Shown here: positions 54,985-63,791 of the stretch, in pieces
Layout: each line of letters begins with the position of its first letter
Numbering within the stretch: position 1 is the stretch's first letter
Source of the DNA: Mesonia mobilis DSM 19841
GTDB lineage: Bacteria; Bacteroidota; Bacteroidia; Flavobacteriales; Flavobacteriaceae
Assembly (NCBI RefSeq): GCF_000423405.1
Contig: NZ_AUHX01000005.1
Location: forward strand, 124,001-188,000
Length of the DNA stretch: 64,000 bases
Direction: 5' to 3'
The notes under the pieces: generated by a model
What the model saw: the letters and a program-made list of their open reading frames with translations, nothing else
The model's database searches: none
Told to the model about the DNA's origin: nothing
Program-made: the position numbers and the translations under genes

Positions 54985-55811
54985 ATGCCATCGTCTTCAA
55001 TCGAAATCAGTCGTTCTTTGTAAAGCATTCCTATCGCCTTTTTAAAACTCTTTTTACTCATTTCTAATCTCGCTTTGATATCTTCAGGGGAAGATTTATC
55101 GGTAAGTGGTATAAAGCCTTTATTCATTTCCAGCTCATTCATCACAGCATCGGCATTAGGTTCTATGCTACGATAACCGGGACGCTGTAAGGTAATGTCG
55201 ATCTTATTATCTTTTCTAGTTTTCTTTACCCAACCGGTTAATTTATCTCCGGTTTTTAAGTCTTGAAAAACATCGTCGTGGTACACTAAACCTTGGTGCA
55301 ACTCATTCACGATTAAATTGAAACCAATCTCTGTTTTATTCGTTACAATTAAATCTACTTTCTCGTAAGGTTCTACGGTAAGTTCGGTATTATCTAAGAA
55401 ATGATTTACTTTACTTGAAGCCGTTAAACGTTGGGTTTCTTCATCTAAATAGCAAAAAATTAAATAATGCTCCCCTTCTTTCATAGGGTAAGCTTGCTCT
55501 TTAAACGGAACAAATAAATGCTTTTCTAAACCCCAATCTAAAAAGGCACCCATTTTATTAGCATCGACACATTCTAAAAAAGCAAATTCATCTAATTGAA
55601 CGTAAGGCTGTAAAGTAGTTGCTACCGGACGCTCATCGTGATCTAAATACACGAAAACCTCTAGCTCATCACCAATTTCAAAACTCTCTGGTTTATATTT
55701 ATTGGGTAATAAAACTTCATTTTCTTTCTCTCCGCTATCGTCTTTTAAAAAAAGTCCGGGGGGAGTGTCGCGATCTATCGTTAAGGTATGGTATTCACCA
55801 ATGCTAAGCAT
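54969..55811 (-). CDS. S1-like RNA-binding protein, CvfB family
   Basis: A 280-residue protein with three S1-like OB modules (the clearest at about 70-135 with AFLDWGLEKHLFVP and 140-205) and a C-terminal winged helix (about 215-280; DIKARLEMSKKSFKKAIGMLYKE). Length and order match CvfB/YitL, which binds RNA and affects virulence gene expression in Firmicutes. Role here unknown. Confidence 0.9.
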   Translation of the reverse strand: MLSIGEYHTLTIDRDTPPGLFLKDDSGEKENEVLLPNKYKPESFEIGDELEVFVYLDHDERPVATTLQPYVQLDEFAFLECVDANKMGAFLDWGLEKHLFVPFKEQAYPMKEGEHYLIFCYLDEETQRLTASSKVNHFLDNTELTVEPYEKVDLIVTNKTEIGFNLIVNELHQGLVYHDDVFQDLKTGDKLTGWVKKTRKDNKIDITLQRPGYRSIEPNADAVMNELEMNKGFIPLTDKSSPEDIKARLEMSKKSFKKAIGMLYKERLISIEDDGIHLVM

Positions 55812-55944
55812 AATACTAATTTAGGTTGCAAAGATACGTGCTTTTTAGACACAAAAATGCCCAAAAAGCAAAAGAAATCCGTTTCGGTCATCACGTCATC
55901 TGCAATCATTTCTTTTTCCTCTTGGGCGGGGCAGTTGTTAACTT

Positions 55945-56283
55945 TTATTTAAAAAGCTGTTCTTTATTATAGTGTTTCGTCAATAAATAATAGACTACTA
56001 CTCGATGCTTATTGCGGTTCGATTTTCCATATTTTTCAATGACGGCATTGATTCCCACATTTAGCTCATCGGTATCTTCGAGGCCTAATTTCTTTACCAA
56101 AAAGTTTTTTCGAACACGATCTAATTCTTCTTGATCTGATGATGAAACGGTATTAGCATCACTGTTATAAATCGAAGGCCCCATGCTTTCGGCAATCTTT
56201 CGAAGCAGATCGACATCAGGATTATCTTCAATCTTATTTACATCTTCAATGTATTGTCCTACTTTCTCATCTAGTTTACTCAT
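55945..56283 (-). CDS. DUF2853 family protein
   Basis: A 112-residue soluble helical protein. The segment VRKNFLVKKLGL and the C-terminal NRNKHRVVVYYLLTKHY match what I recall of DUF2853, common in Bacteroidota. No function is known. It is a single gene with 130-170 base flanks. Confidence 0.85.
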   Translation of the reverse strand: MSKLDEKVGQYIEDVNKIEDNPDVDLLRKIAESMGPSIYNSDANTVSSSDQEELDRVRKNFLVKKLGLEDTDELNVGINAVIEKYGKSNRNKHRVVVYYLLTKHYNKEQLFK

Positions 56284-56414
56284 AACAATTTCTGATTTTT
56301 TAGTTGAAATAAAATTACATAAATCATCTGCTAGAAACTGTTATCAATTCGCTAAATAACAAGGTTTTAAGAAGTACTGTTAAGAAAATGAAATATTAAA
56401 AATTAAACTTATTT

Positions 56415-56447
56415 GATGAAACCTTGAATCAAGTTCAAGGTGACGTC
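56415..56447. repeat. GAGAT/TGAC-family hairpin, CCTTGAA stem
   Basis: ACCTTGAA, loop tcaag, TTCAAGGT, then GACG, next to the menD stop. One member of the hairpin family described in the findings. Confidence 0.75.
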
Positions 56448-56457
56448 GTTATAGCTT

Positions 56458-58200
56458 TTAATCTTTCGGTAGTAATACTTTGAAGTAATTTTTTAAGTAT
56501 TGATCGTTTTCTTCTCGAGGTGTAAAAATTTCTAAAATTTTAGGTTGATCGCCTTCCGCATAAAACTGAATCAATTCTTCTTTTAAACTAGCTTTATCGG
56601 TGGCTGCTTGGTAAGTAAAACCATACATTTCAGCTAAATGATTTGCTCTCAAATTATGCGTAGTTTCAAAAAAGGTTGAAAAATGCTCGGTTTCTTTAGC
56701 TCCGGGTAAAATTCTAAAAATTCCGCCGCCTTGGTTATTGATGATAATAATTCTGAAACTCTTCGGAATATAATTATTCCACAACGCATTGCTATCATAA
56801 AAGAAACTTACATCTCCCGTAATTAACGTCGTAGGAAATTTTGCTTTTACCGCAGCGCCTACGGCTGTTGAAGAACTGCCATCAATTCCGCTTGTTCCGC
56901 GGTTACAATACACCTGTAAACTTGGATACAGTCGAAATAATTGCGCATACCTCACCACACTACTATTAGAGAGATGAACCACCTGTTGCTCGGGCATTTG
57001 CTGTAATACCTGACGAAAAGCTTGTAGATCACAAAACGGAATTTCTTCCATATATTTATCGTGATGCACATCGCGTTGCGCATTTACTTGTAACCATTTA
57101 TCTCGATAATCACTTTCAACAGGCTGCGTTGAAGGAAGAAACTTGCTAAAAAACTCATTCGCACTCACATCCAAATGTTTATTCAAACAGAAAAAAGTAT
57201 CGAAAGCTTTCTTTGCATCGACATGCCAATGTTGTTGGGGTTGATAAGTGCGTAAAAAAGCTTTTACCTTTTTGGAGATAATGAGTCCGCCAAAAGTCAA
57301 TAAAATATCCGGTTGCAATTGTTCAAATTCTTCTTCTCGAGATGCTGAAGCTTCAATCGGAGCGATAATTTTATCGATTCTCGTAATGAATTTCTCGTGG
57401 TGTAAATTAGAAGTTGTTTCTGTAAATACCAATACAGAAGGATCTTCTGCCAATTCATCTAAAAACTTTTGCTCTACGGCATTGGGTTTATTTACTCCCA
57501 CTAAAACCAATTTCCGCTTTGCCTTATTCCACATTTCAGCATAAGATTGTAATGCTTTTTCTGAGGTCGTTTTTGGTTCTCGAATCGGTTCTATGGTTAA
57601 CGGATTTACCGTTGGCTTTTCAACTAAATGATATAAAGGCTCGTAAAACGGAGCGTTGATATGCACGGGACCATTTTGCTCGATCGCCGTATTTAAGGCT
57701 AAATTAATTTCACGTTCGTTATGTTTTTGCGCTTCAAAAAGCTTTTGTTTAAGCTTAGGGTCAATGGGTACTGCTTCTTCCAAAACTAATTCTGAGTACA
57801 AATTAGCGGAATATAAAATATGATTTTGATAGACGTTTTTTTGTCGAATAGTTTGCCCATCACCAATATCGATACGCTCTACAGGACGATCGGCAGAAAT
57901 TACCACCAAGGGCACATCGCTATAAAAAGCTTCGGCAATGGCCGGATAATAATTTAACAACGCACTCCCGGAAGAACAACATAAAGCCACCGGCTCTTGC
58001 AATTGCTGCGCTAACCCCAAGGCAAAAAATGCCGCCGAACGTTCATCGACAATACTATAGGCTTCCATCTCTGGATGATTGGAAAAACTGATCGTTAAAG
58101 GTGCATTGCGTGAACCCGGAGAGATCACAACGTGTTTTATTCCTTTAGACAAACATAATAAGGTAATCGATTGGGCAAGCGGTATGCTGGAGTATTGCAT
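56458..58200 (-). CDS. menD: MenD, SEPHCHC synthase
   Basis: Thiamine-diphosphate enzyme that joins isochorismate and 2-oxoglutarate in menaquinone synthesis. The 580-residue product starts with the MenD-specific HVVISPGSRNAPL, keeps the catalytic Glu region, has NRGTSGIDGSSSTAVGAA, the ThDP/Mg motif TGDVSFFYDSNALW and NNQGGGIFRILPGA. Full length. The isochorismate synthase gene lies upstream on the same strand after 356 bases of repeat-bearing intergenic DNA. Confidence 0.96.
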   Translation of the reverse strand: MQYSSIPLAQSITLLCLSKGIKHVVISPGSRNAPLTISFSNHPEMEAYSIVDERSAAFFALGLAQQLQEPVALCCSSGSALLNYYPAIAEAFYSDVPLVVISADRPVERIDIGDGQTIRQKNVYQNHILYSANLYSELVLEEAVPIDPKLKQKLFEAQKHNEREINLALNTAIEQNGPVHINAPFYEPLYHLVEKPTVNPLTIEPIREPKTTSEKALQSYAEMWNKAKRKLVLVGVNKPNAVEQKFLDELAEDPSVLVFTETTSNLHHEKFITRIDKIIAPIEASASREEEFEQLQPDILLTFGGLIISKKVKAFLRTYQPQQHWHVDAKKAFDTFFCLNKHLDVSANEFFSKFLPSTQPVESDYRDKWLQVNAQRDVHHDKYMEEIPFCDLQAFRQVLQQMPEQQVVHLSNSSVVRYAQLFRLYPSLQVYCNRGTSGIDGSSSTAVGAAVKAKFPTTLITGDVSFFYDSNALWNNYIPKSFRIIIINNQGGGIFRILPGAKETEHFSTFFETTHNLRANHLAEMYGFTYQAATDKASLKEELIQFYAEGDQPKILEIFTPREENDQYLKNYFKVLLPKD

Positions 58201-58417
58201 TGTTTTTATAGAATTTTCTCCTACAAAAATACGGCTTATTCGTTAATTTATCTGTGCGTTTATAAGTTTTTGTATGGTTTGCTTCAAGCAAAAACTTTGT
58301 TTGAATTATGGATTTTAAAACAAAAACTAAAGAAATTACGTTTACCTATGAAACCTCAATACCTTTCATCAACTTGAAAGATTTTCAAATTTCTATAGTA
58401 TAATCATGATTATTCTC

Positions 58418-58512
58418 GTCATTCCGGACTTGATCCGGAATCTCATCCTACTTTGAAAAAAAATACGGATCATATGATCATGAAATAACACTTCGACTCC
58501 GCTCAGTGTGAC
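58418..58512. repeat. Two hairpin elements between menF and menD
   Basis: 58418-58447 reads GTCATTCCGGA, cttga, TCCGGAATCTCATC: the reverse orientation of the GAGAT..TGAC family. 58489-58512 reads ACACT, tcgactccgctc, AGTGT, GACA. The rest of the 58201-58556 gap holds AT-rich DNA without a gene that I can support. Confidence 0.75.
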
Positions 58513-58556
58513 AACCTATTTAATAAAAAGCTCAAACCTCATCTTTAACTTCTAAC

Positions 58557-59681
58557 TTAAAGAACTTTCTGCATCGTTTCTGCTTTTCTAAGTGTTTCTT
58601 CCCACTCGGCATTTGGGTTCGAATCTATTGTGATTCCGCCGCCAATGTAGAGCATCGCTTTGTTTTCTAGGAGTTGCATACAACGTAAATTCACGTATAA
58701 ATTAGATTGTCGCTCGATTAAGTTAAAAGCTGAATTTTCTACATTTCGCTTTCGAGGATTTCGAGGTTTTTCTACCTGGATATTCAATTCTCCCACATAG
58801 CCTGAATAAAACGTACGATCGTAAGCTTCTTCTTTTAAAATGAATTCTTTCGCCATTTGTTTAGGCAAACCACAAACCGCCGGTGTTGGGTGCAAACTGG
58901 TCACAATTTCAGCTAAACTATCTTTTAGAAAAACTCCGCTAATATCAGTTTTTAAATGGACTACATTTCCTGCGCGATGGGTATGCACTTCTGAAATTTG
59001 CAAACGCTCGATCCCTTCAATAGTTGTTAATGCATTCTCGATAGTTCGGGTAACAATGGCTTGCTCTTCTTTTTCTTTTTCGCCCCAAGAAACATCGGTA
59101 GTTCCTTCAAAAACCTGTGTTCCCGCTAATGCCATCGTTTTAAAACGATTATTTTGCGTTTTCACTAAGGTTTCCGGTGTGGCTGCCAACCATAAGCCTA
59201 CCTGCGGATGGTACCAACAATACACAAAAGCCGTCGGATAATTTTTCAGTAATCGCTTAAAATATTCGATGGGTTGTGTTTTTACCACTAAAACTTGTTT
59301 TCTGGAAAGTACGACTTTTTCTAATGCTGAATTTTTAATGGCTTCAACTCCTTTTTCCACTAAATTTTCATGAAAGTTTTTTTGCTGAAGCGTGGTTTCG
59401 AAAGTGGTCGTAGAAGTTGTTTTTTCCGAAATTAGCTCTTCCGCAGCATAATTCAGCTTCGAAAATTCAGCTTTTTTTCGATCAAAAAAAATGGTGTTCT
59501 GTTGATCATCAAACGGAGCGAATACAAAACCTTCTTGCTGAAAGTTTTCTAAATATTCTAATTTAGCGTCCTGCTGAAGTTGCAAGTGAAGCTCATCACT
59601 ATTGGGATGACGATAAGCCACAAAAGGTAATTGTGCTTCGAGTTGTTGTTCTAATTTTTGAAAATATATAGGTAGGGTCAT
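58557..59681 (-). CDS. menF: Isochorismate synthase
   Basis: Converts chorismate to isochorismate, first step of menaquinone synthesis. The 374-residue chorismate-binding protein has LEKVVLSRKQ, LAATPETL, the family TALAGT-like MALAGTQ, HLKTDISG, HPTPAVCGLPK and the C-terminal FYSGYVGEL plus LYIGGGI. The HPTPAVCG motif distinguishes isochorismate synthases from PabB/TrpE. Placement between menD and a MenI-like gene supports MenF over a siderophore EntC. Confidence 0.92.
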   Translation of the reverse strand: MTLPIYFQKLEQQLEAQLPFVAYRHPNSDELHLQLQQDAKLEYLENFQQEGFVFAPFDDQQNTIFFDRKKAEFSKLNYAAEELISEKTTSTTTFETTLQQKNFHENLVEKGVEAIKNSALEKVVLSRKQVLVVKTQPIEYFKRLLKNYPTAFVYCWYHPQVGLWLAATPETLVKTQNNRFKTMALAGTQVFEGTTDVSWGEKEKEEQAIVTRTIENALTTIEGIERLQISEVHTHRAGNVVHLKTDISGVFLKDSLAEIVTSLHPTPAVCGLPKQMAKEFILKEEAYDRTFYSGYVGELNIQVEKPRNPRKRNVENSAFNLIERQSNLYVNLRCMQLLENKAMLYIGGGITIDSNPNAEWEETLRKAETMQKVL

Positions 59682-59810
59682 TTGGATTTTTTAAATTTGA
59701 AATACATTTCAACTATAAGATGCTTGTCAACTGTTTCTTACGATAATCTGAACTTTTTTAATTCTCAATGAAACTTTAGTTTCAGGTTCTCACTTAGATT
59801 ATTATCTAGC

Positions 59811-59843
59811 AGGATAAGATTCTGAATTAAATTCAGAATGACG
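59811..59843. repeat. Hairpin element, ATTCTGAA stem
   Basis: ATTCTGAA, loop ttaaa, TTCAGAAT, then GACGC. Same family as the elements at 40512 and 56415. It lies between the thioesterase and menF. Confidence 0.75.
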
Positions 59844-59877
59844 CAGCTTTACTTATTATATTCTCTTAATTCCACAG

Positions 59878-60303
59878 TTACTTTTTCTTGGGTAGGGCAA
59901 TGGTGGTTAATTTTACGGCAGAAATTAAGTTGTCTTCGACATCTCGAATTTTAATATCCCAAACCTGTGTGGTTTTGCCTTTGTGTATAAATTCGGCACG
60001 CGCAAACACCTCTCCGCTGGCGATACTTTTTACGTGATTAGCAGAAATTTCGATACCGCGAATATAGAAATGCTCTCCGTCTAAAAAGATAAAACTGGCC
60101 GCACTCCCCACACTTTCTGCGAGTGCTACCATCGCACCACCGTGCAATACGCCATCGGGTTGGTGTACTTTTGGAGTCACCGGCATTTTTGACACCAGAA
60201 AATCTTTACCAACATCGATAAATTCTATCTCTAAGGTTTCCATTAAAGTGTTTTTGCACATTTTTGCACAACCGGCTAGTATTTCTTCTTTAGAATATTT
60301 CAT
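59878..60303 (-). CDS. PaaI-type hotdog thioesterase, likely DHNA-CoA thioesterase
   Basis: A 141-residue hotdog-fold protein with HQPDGVLHGGAMVALAESVGSAAS, the PaaI/YbgC-type active site (quoted core: LHGGAMVALAES). Being next to menF and menD, it is probably the thioesterase that releases 1,4-dihydroxy-2-naphthoate in menaquinone synthesis (MenI role). The reaction is inferred from context. Confidence 0.85.
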   Translation of the reverse strand: MKYSKEEILAGCAKMCKNTLMETLEIEFIDVGKDFLVSKMPVTPKVHQPDGVLHGGAMVALAESVGSAASFIFLDGEHFYIRGIEISANHVKSIASGEVFARAEFIHKGKTTQVWDIKIRDVEDNLISAVKLTTIALPKKK

Positions 60304-60409
60304 TTTTTAATATCTCTATAAAATCTTATTACATAATTGAAATTAAATATTTAGTTTCGAAAAATATCTAAATCTCGATGATCGAGTAAAAATACAAAAT
60401 AGCAACTAC

Positions 60410-61054
60410 ATGGCGACCGAAGAAAAAAAAGTTTCATACACGACCACCAATTCTTATTCTACTAGAAATAAATTGACTTCAGCAACTAAAAACGTTTGGT
60501 TTTGCTGCCACGGACTCGGTTTTTTAAGTCGGTATTTTATTCAATATTTTAACGGATTGGATGCCGATGAGAATTATATTATCGCTCCGCAAGCACCTTC
60601 TAAATATTATCAAAAATCAGATTTTAAGCACGTAGGAGCCAGTTGGCTTACGCGTGAAGAAACAAAACAAGAAACTGAAAATGTGTTGAATTACTTAGAT
60701 GCGGTTTTTGCTTCGGAAGAAATACCTGAAGATAAACGATTGATTTTGCTTGGCTATTCGCAAGGCGTTTCGGTAGCGATGCGTTGGTTGGCTTCTCGAA
60801 AATTAAATGTGGATACCTTGGTGATCCATTCCGGCGGGATCCCGAAAGAATTGAGTCCGCAAGACTTTGATTTTTTAACCACAACTCAGGTTGAAGTGTG
60901 GTACGGCACCGAAGACGAATATTTAACCGAAAAACGACTTAATGAAGAAACCCGTCGCGCCAAAGAAATGTTCGGAGAAGCTTTAAAAATCGTTCCGTTT
61001 GAAGGAAAACATGTTGTGAATCGCGAATTAATCAATCAACTCGGAAACTTATGA
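60410..61054 (+). CDS. Alpha/beta-hydrolase, phospholipase/carboxylesterase type
   Basis: A 214-residue esterase with CHGLGFLSRYF (oxyanion region), the nucleophile elbow GYSQGVS (about residues 122-128), an Asp in WYGTEDEYL and a C-terminal His in FEGKHVVNRE. This is a complete Ser-Asp-His triad in the usual order. Substrate unknown. It overlaps the next membrane-protein gene by 4 bases. Confidence 0.87.
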   Translation: MATEEKKVSYTTTNSYSTRNKLTSATKNVWFCCHGLGFLSRYFIQYFNGLDADENYIIAPQAPSKYYQKSDFKHVGASWLTREETKQETENVLNYLDAVFASEEIPEDKRLILLGYSQGVSVAMRWLASRKLNVDTLVIHSGGIPKELSPQDFDFLTTTQVEVWYGTEDEYLTEKRLNEETRRAKEMFGEALKIVPFEGKHVVNRELINQLGNL

Positions 61055-61629
61055 AAGCCTCTAAAACCTATTTAAAAGGAAAATCTGTTTTTGTTGTTTC
61101 TGCTATAGTGATCGCCGTTACTTCGCTTACCGTTTATTTTACTGGCATTCATTACCAGAGAAGTGTAAATGATAACCTGCTCATTTCCTTATCGATCATT
61201 GCGATCGTACTATTCGTATTTATAACCTACGGACTTTTTAAAGGAATTGGTTTGGTGAATAATTTTCCGAAGTTTAAAAAATTTAAGTCCGGCGAGATGA
61301 TTGATCTCCCGGTGGGTAAAAATTCGGTTTCTAGTGTTGATGTCGGCGACGGTATTGAAGGTTTACTCTTCTCTATTGTTTCTTGGATTTTACTCACCAT
61401 CGCTTTCGTGATCTTCCTCGTTTTTCTTGAAGCTGTTTTATGGTTATCGATCTTCGTGATTCTTGCAATGTTGTATTGGGTTTTCTTTCGAGCTTTAAAA
61501 TTGGTATTTAGCAAAGCTAAAATTACTCAGGGACACTTCTTCAAGTCGATTGCTTTTGCCTTAGGCTATACTTTACTTTACACCGGATGGATTTTTGCAA
61601 TTGTTTTTATTGCTGAACAACTAGGCTAG
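61051..61629 (+). CDS. Membrane protein of unknown function
   Basis: A 192-residue protein with about five hydrophobic helices (around 12-32, 42-62, 105-125, 128-146, 168-190) and a short soluble loop with IDLPVGKNSVSSVDVGDGIEG-like residues (IDLPVGKNSV). It overlaps the esterase gene by 4 bases (ATGA), so the two are translationally coupled. Family not recognised. Confidence 0.75.
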   Translation: MKASKTYLKGKSVFVVSAIVIAVTSLTVYFTGIHYQRSVNDNLLISLSIIAIVLFVFITYGLFKGIGLVNNFPKFKKFKSGEMIDLPVGKNSVSSVDVGDGIEGLLFSIVSWILLTIAFVIFLVFLEAVLWLSIFVILAMLYWVFFRALKLVFSKAKITQGHFFKSIAFALGYTLLYTGWIFAIVFIAEQLG

Positions 61630-61631
61630 GA

Positions 61632-61672
61632 ATTAGGTATTAGGTATTAGGTATTAGGTATTAGGTATTAGG
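61632..61672. repeat. Heptanucleotide microsatellite (ATTAGGT)n
   Basis: Five perfect tandem copies of ATTAGGT plus a partial sixth, starting 3 bases after the stop of the membrane-protein gene. Same unit length as the CAGTTGG array at 6754. Confidence 0.92.
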
Positions 61673-61750
61673 AAAGTTTTATGTTTTGAATTCAATGCAA
61701 AGCTTTTACATTCAAACTTTTCAAAAGTTATTTTTTATACTTCGCAAGAC

Positions 61751-61815
61751 GTGATGCCGCATCAAATCCGGGATGACGAAAACGAGTCAGCTTCAACTTC
61801 AAATTCAGTTTCATA
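61751..61815. repeat. Hairpin element plus CTTCAA-type hexamers
   Basis: GTGATGCCG.. to ..CCGGGATGACG (61751-61778) is a diverged member of the hairpin family; it is followed by degenerate hexamers (CTTCAA, CTTCAA, ATTCAG, TTTCAT) up to 61815. Similar hexamers occur at 62129-62178. Confidence 0.6.
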
Positions 61816-61870
61816 TTCTTTTTAGTTGCCCTTTTTGTTTTATATATTTGAATCTATAAACAATTTATAC

Positions 61871-62083
61871 ATGATATTAATCGATGCCCATACTCGTACA
61901 GGATTGTTAATTTTATATGCAGCAATGACTATAAATGCGATTTATCTAGCCTTAAAATATGAGAAACAGCACATGAAAGTCATTTGGAGTCTTCTAGCTA
62001 TATTTTTACCATTGCTGGGTAGTGCTTTATATTTAATACAGTTTCAAATTAACAAAAAAGAACTTCGAGGCATTAAAAGTTAG
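61871..62083 (+). CDS. Small two-helix membrane protein (PLDc_N-like)
   Basis: Start taken at ATG 61871 (70 residues). Two hydrophobic helices (about 10-28 and 36-56); the second has WSLLAIFLPLLGSALYL, similar to the PLDc_N domain in which W..a.flP..G...Yl is conserved. Such proteins are membrane stubs related to the N-terminus of cardiolipin synthases. No catalytic domain is attached. Confidence 0.7.
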   Translation: MILIDAHTRTGLLILYAAMTINAIYLALKYEKQHMKVIWSLLAIFLPLLGSALYLIQFQINKKELRGIKS

Positions 62084-62088
62084 AGTGA

Positions 62089-62178
62089 TGCGATTCGGGA
62101 TCAGATCCGGAATGAAGAAAAAGAATCAGCTTCGACTTCAACTTCAGTTTCGATTTCATTTTCAACTTCAATTTCTAG
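62089..62178. repeat. Hairpin element and hexamer tract before mazG stop
   Basis: ATTCGGGAT, cag, ATCCGGAAT (about 62092-62112) is followed by degenerate hexamers of the CTTCGA/CTTCAA/TTTCAA type to the mazG stop. Confidence 0.65.
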
Positions 62179-62952
62179 TTAAGCCTTTTTCGCTTCTTCC
62201 CAAAAGACGTCCATTTCTTCTAAGGTCATTTCTTTTAACGATTTCTTATTTTCTTTGGCTTTTTCTTCTAAATACTGAAAGCGTTTAATGAATTTTTTAT
62301 TGGTACGTTCTAAAGCATTTTCAGGATTGATGTTGAGAAATCTAGCATAATTGATCATCGAGAATAAGACATCGCCAAATTCTGCTTCGATCAAATCTTG
62401 ATTTTGTTGGTTCACTTCTTCCTGAAGTTCTTCTAATTCTTCTTTTACTTTTTCAAACACCTGTTGTGGCTCTTCCCAATCAAAACCAACTCCGGCTACT
62501 TTATCTTGAATTCTACTGGCTTTTACCAAAGCCGGCAACGAGCGTGGTACACCTTCTAATACACTTTTTTTGCCTTCTTTAAGTTTTAGGTTTTCCCAGT
62601 TTTTCTTGACATCTTCTTCATTTTCTACTTCCACATCTCCGTAAATATGCGGGTGGCGAGAAATGAGTTTCTCACAAATACTATTGGCAACATCGGCAAT
62701 ATCGAAGCTTTTTTTCTCGCTTCCGATTTTTGAATAGAAAACAATGTGCAACAATACATCACCCAGTTCTTTCTTCACTTCTTCGAGATCGTTATCTAAA
62801 ATAGCATCTCCAAGCTCATAGGTTTCTTCGATGGTTAAGTGTCGAAGGGTTTCCATAGTTTGTTTGCGATCCCAAGGACAATGTTCGCGAAGTTCATCCA
62901 TGATCGTGAGTAAACGGTCAAAAGCTTGTAGTTGGTCTTTTCTAGTATTCAT
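62179..62952 (-). CDS. mazG: Nucleoside triphosphate pyrophosphohydrolase MazG
   Basis: Hydrolyses (d)NTPs to NMP and PPi. The 257-residue product has two MazG-type helical domains: the first with HCPWDRKQTMETLRHLTIEETYEL and EEVKKELGDVLLHIVF, the second with EEELEELQEEV-like and EAEFGDVLFSMINYARFL (each EExxE..ExxD metal motif visible). Full length. Upstream lies DUF5606 after a 350-base gap. Confidence 0.95.
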   Translation of the reverse strand: MNTRKDQLQAFDRLLTIMDELREHCPWDRKQTMETLRHLTIEETYELGDAILDNDLEEVKKELGDVLLHIVFYSKIGSEKKSFDIADVANSICEKLISRHPHIYGDVEVENEEDVKKNWENLKLKEGKKSVLEGVPRSLPALVKASRIQDKVAGVGFDWEEPQQVFEKVKEELEELQEEVNQQNQDLIEAEFGDVLFSMINYARFLNINPENALERTNKKFIKRFQYLEEKAKENKKSLKEMTLEEMDVFWEEAKKA

Positions 62953-63302
62953 TTTTTGAAAAATTTGGAAGTTTAAAAGTACAATTTATTGAGTAGAGTT
63001 GAGTGGTGAGATTTTAGTATTACCCTTCCGTCATTCCTTCGGAATGCCACCTTCCCTAGTTTTAGGGAAGGAATTTTTAATTTTAACTTAAAACGGCTTC
63101 AAGATAACGGCATTTTTTAAAGCAGTAAGGAGTTTGCAAGAGGAATAGCAGCGGCATCCTTTTTTGTTTATAAAAGCTTCTCGACTCCGCTCGAAGTGAC
63201 AATCAAAAAAGATATAACGAATAGCCCGGCCCGTTAGGGCTTGCCATAAAAAAAACCTTGCAAATCATTACAAGGCTTCCTGTTTTGAAATAGTAAAAAA
63301 AT
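62953..63302. other. Intergenic region between mazG and DUF5606
   Basis: 350 bases without a coding frame that I can support. It holds GTCATTCCTTCGGAATG.. with an inverted GGAAG-type arm near 63031-63070 (CCTTCCCTAGTTTTAGGGAAGG is a perfect hairpin, 63051-63072), a CTCGACTCCGCTCGAAGTGAC element near 63179-63199, and the DUF5606 terminator. Confidence 0.6.
63248..63278 (-). terminator. Terminator of the DUF5606 gene
   Basis: On the minus strand, CCTTG / CAAGG with a 10-base loop, followed by nine or more Ts, starting about 25 bases after the DUF5606 stop. Confidence 0.7.
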
Positions 63303-63734
63303 TTATTCTTCTTCTGAAGAAGTTTCTTCTTTAGCTTCAGCTTCCGGTTCAGAGAAATCGGTGATTCCTGCGTTTACCAAAATGTTATACCACTGAAATA
63401 CTTTTTTAATATCGCTTGCATACACGCGATCTTCATCGTATTCCGGTAAAATTTCTTTGAAATATTCTTCTAATTTTGCTTTAGATTCTTTGTGGCTAAT
63501 GGCTTCTTTACCATCTTCCTTTTCTGCAATTTTTTCAAAAACCGCTCTTAAAGGAACTTCTTCTGTATAAGTATACATTGCAATTTCACTAAGCATGCTC
63601 ACATTATGGCGCACGTTTACCGATATTTTTTTGCCATCTGCTAACGATTCTGCCACAAAACCACCACGGGTTTGCGCTTTTAATTCATACAATCCCGGTT
63701 TTCCTGAAATAGCTAATACTTTTTCTAAACTCAT
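63303..63734 (-). CDS. DUF5606 family protein
   Basis: A 143-residue protein starting LEKVLAISGKPGLYELK, which I recognise as DUF5606, conserved in Bacteroidota next to def. An N-terminal SH3-like beta domain (about 1-55) is followed by a helical part and an acidic tail rich in Glu. No function is known. def lies upstream on the same strand (58-base gap), so they are probably cotranscribed. Confidence 0.88.
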   Translation of the reverse strand: MSLEKVLAISGKPGLYELKAQTRGGFVAESLADGKKISVNVRHNVSMLSEIAMYTYTEEVPLRAVFEKIAEKEDGKEAISHKESKAKLEEYFKEILPEYDEDRVYASDIKKVFQWYNILVNAGITDFSEPEAEAKEETSSEEE

Positions 63735-63791
63735 GTTTTAATTTTTTTAAAGGTCGCAAATATCTAATCTCTTGGTTTATTTACAAAAAGA

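Noticed and set aside
58171-58377. Plus-strand open frame of 68 codons upstream of menD
   Set aside because: Overlaps the menD start on the other strand and lacks a protein-like pattern or start context.
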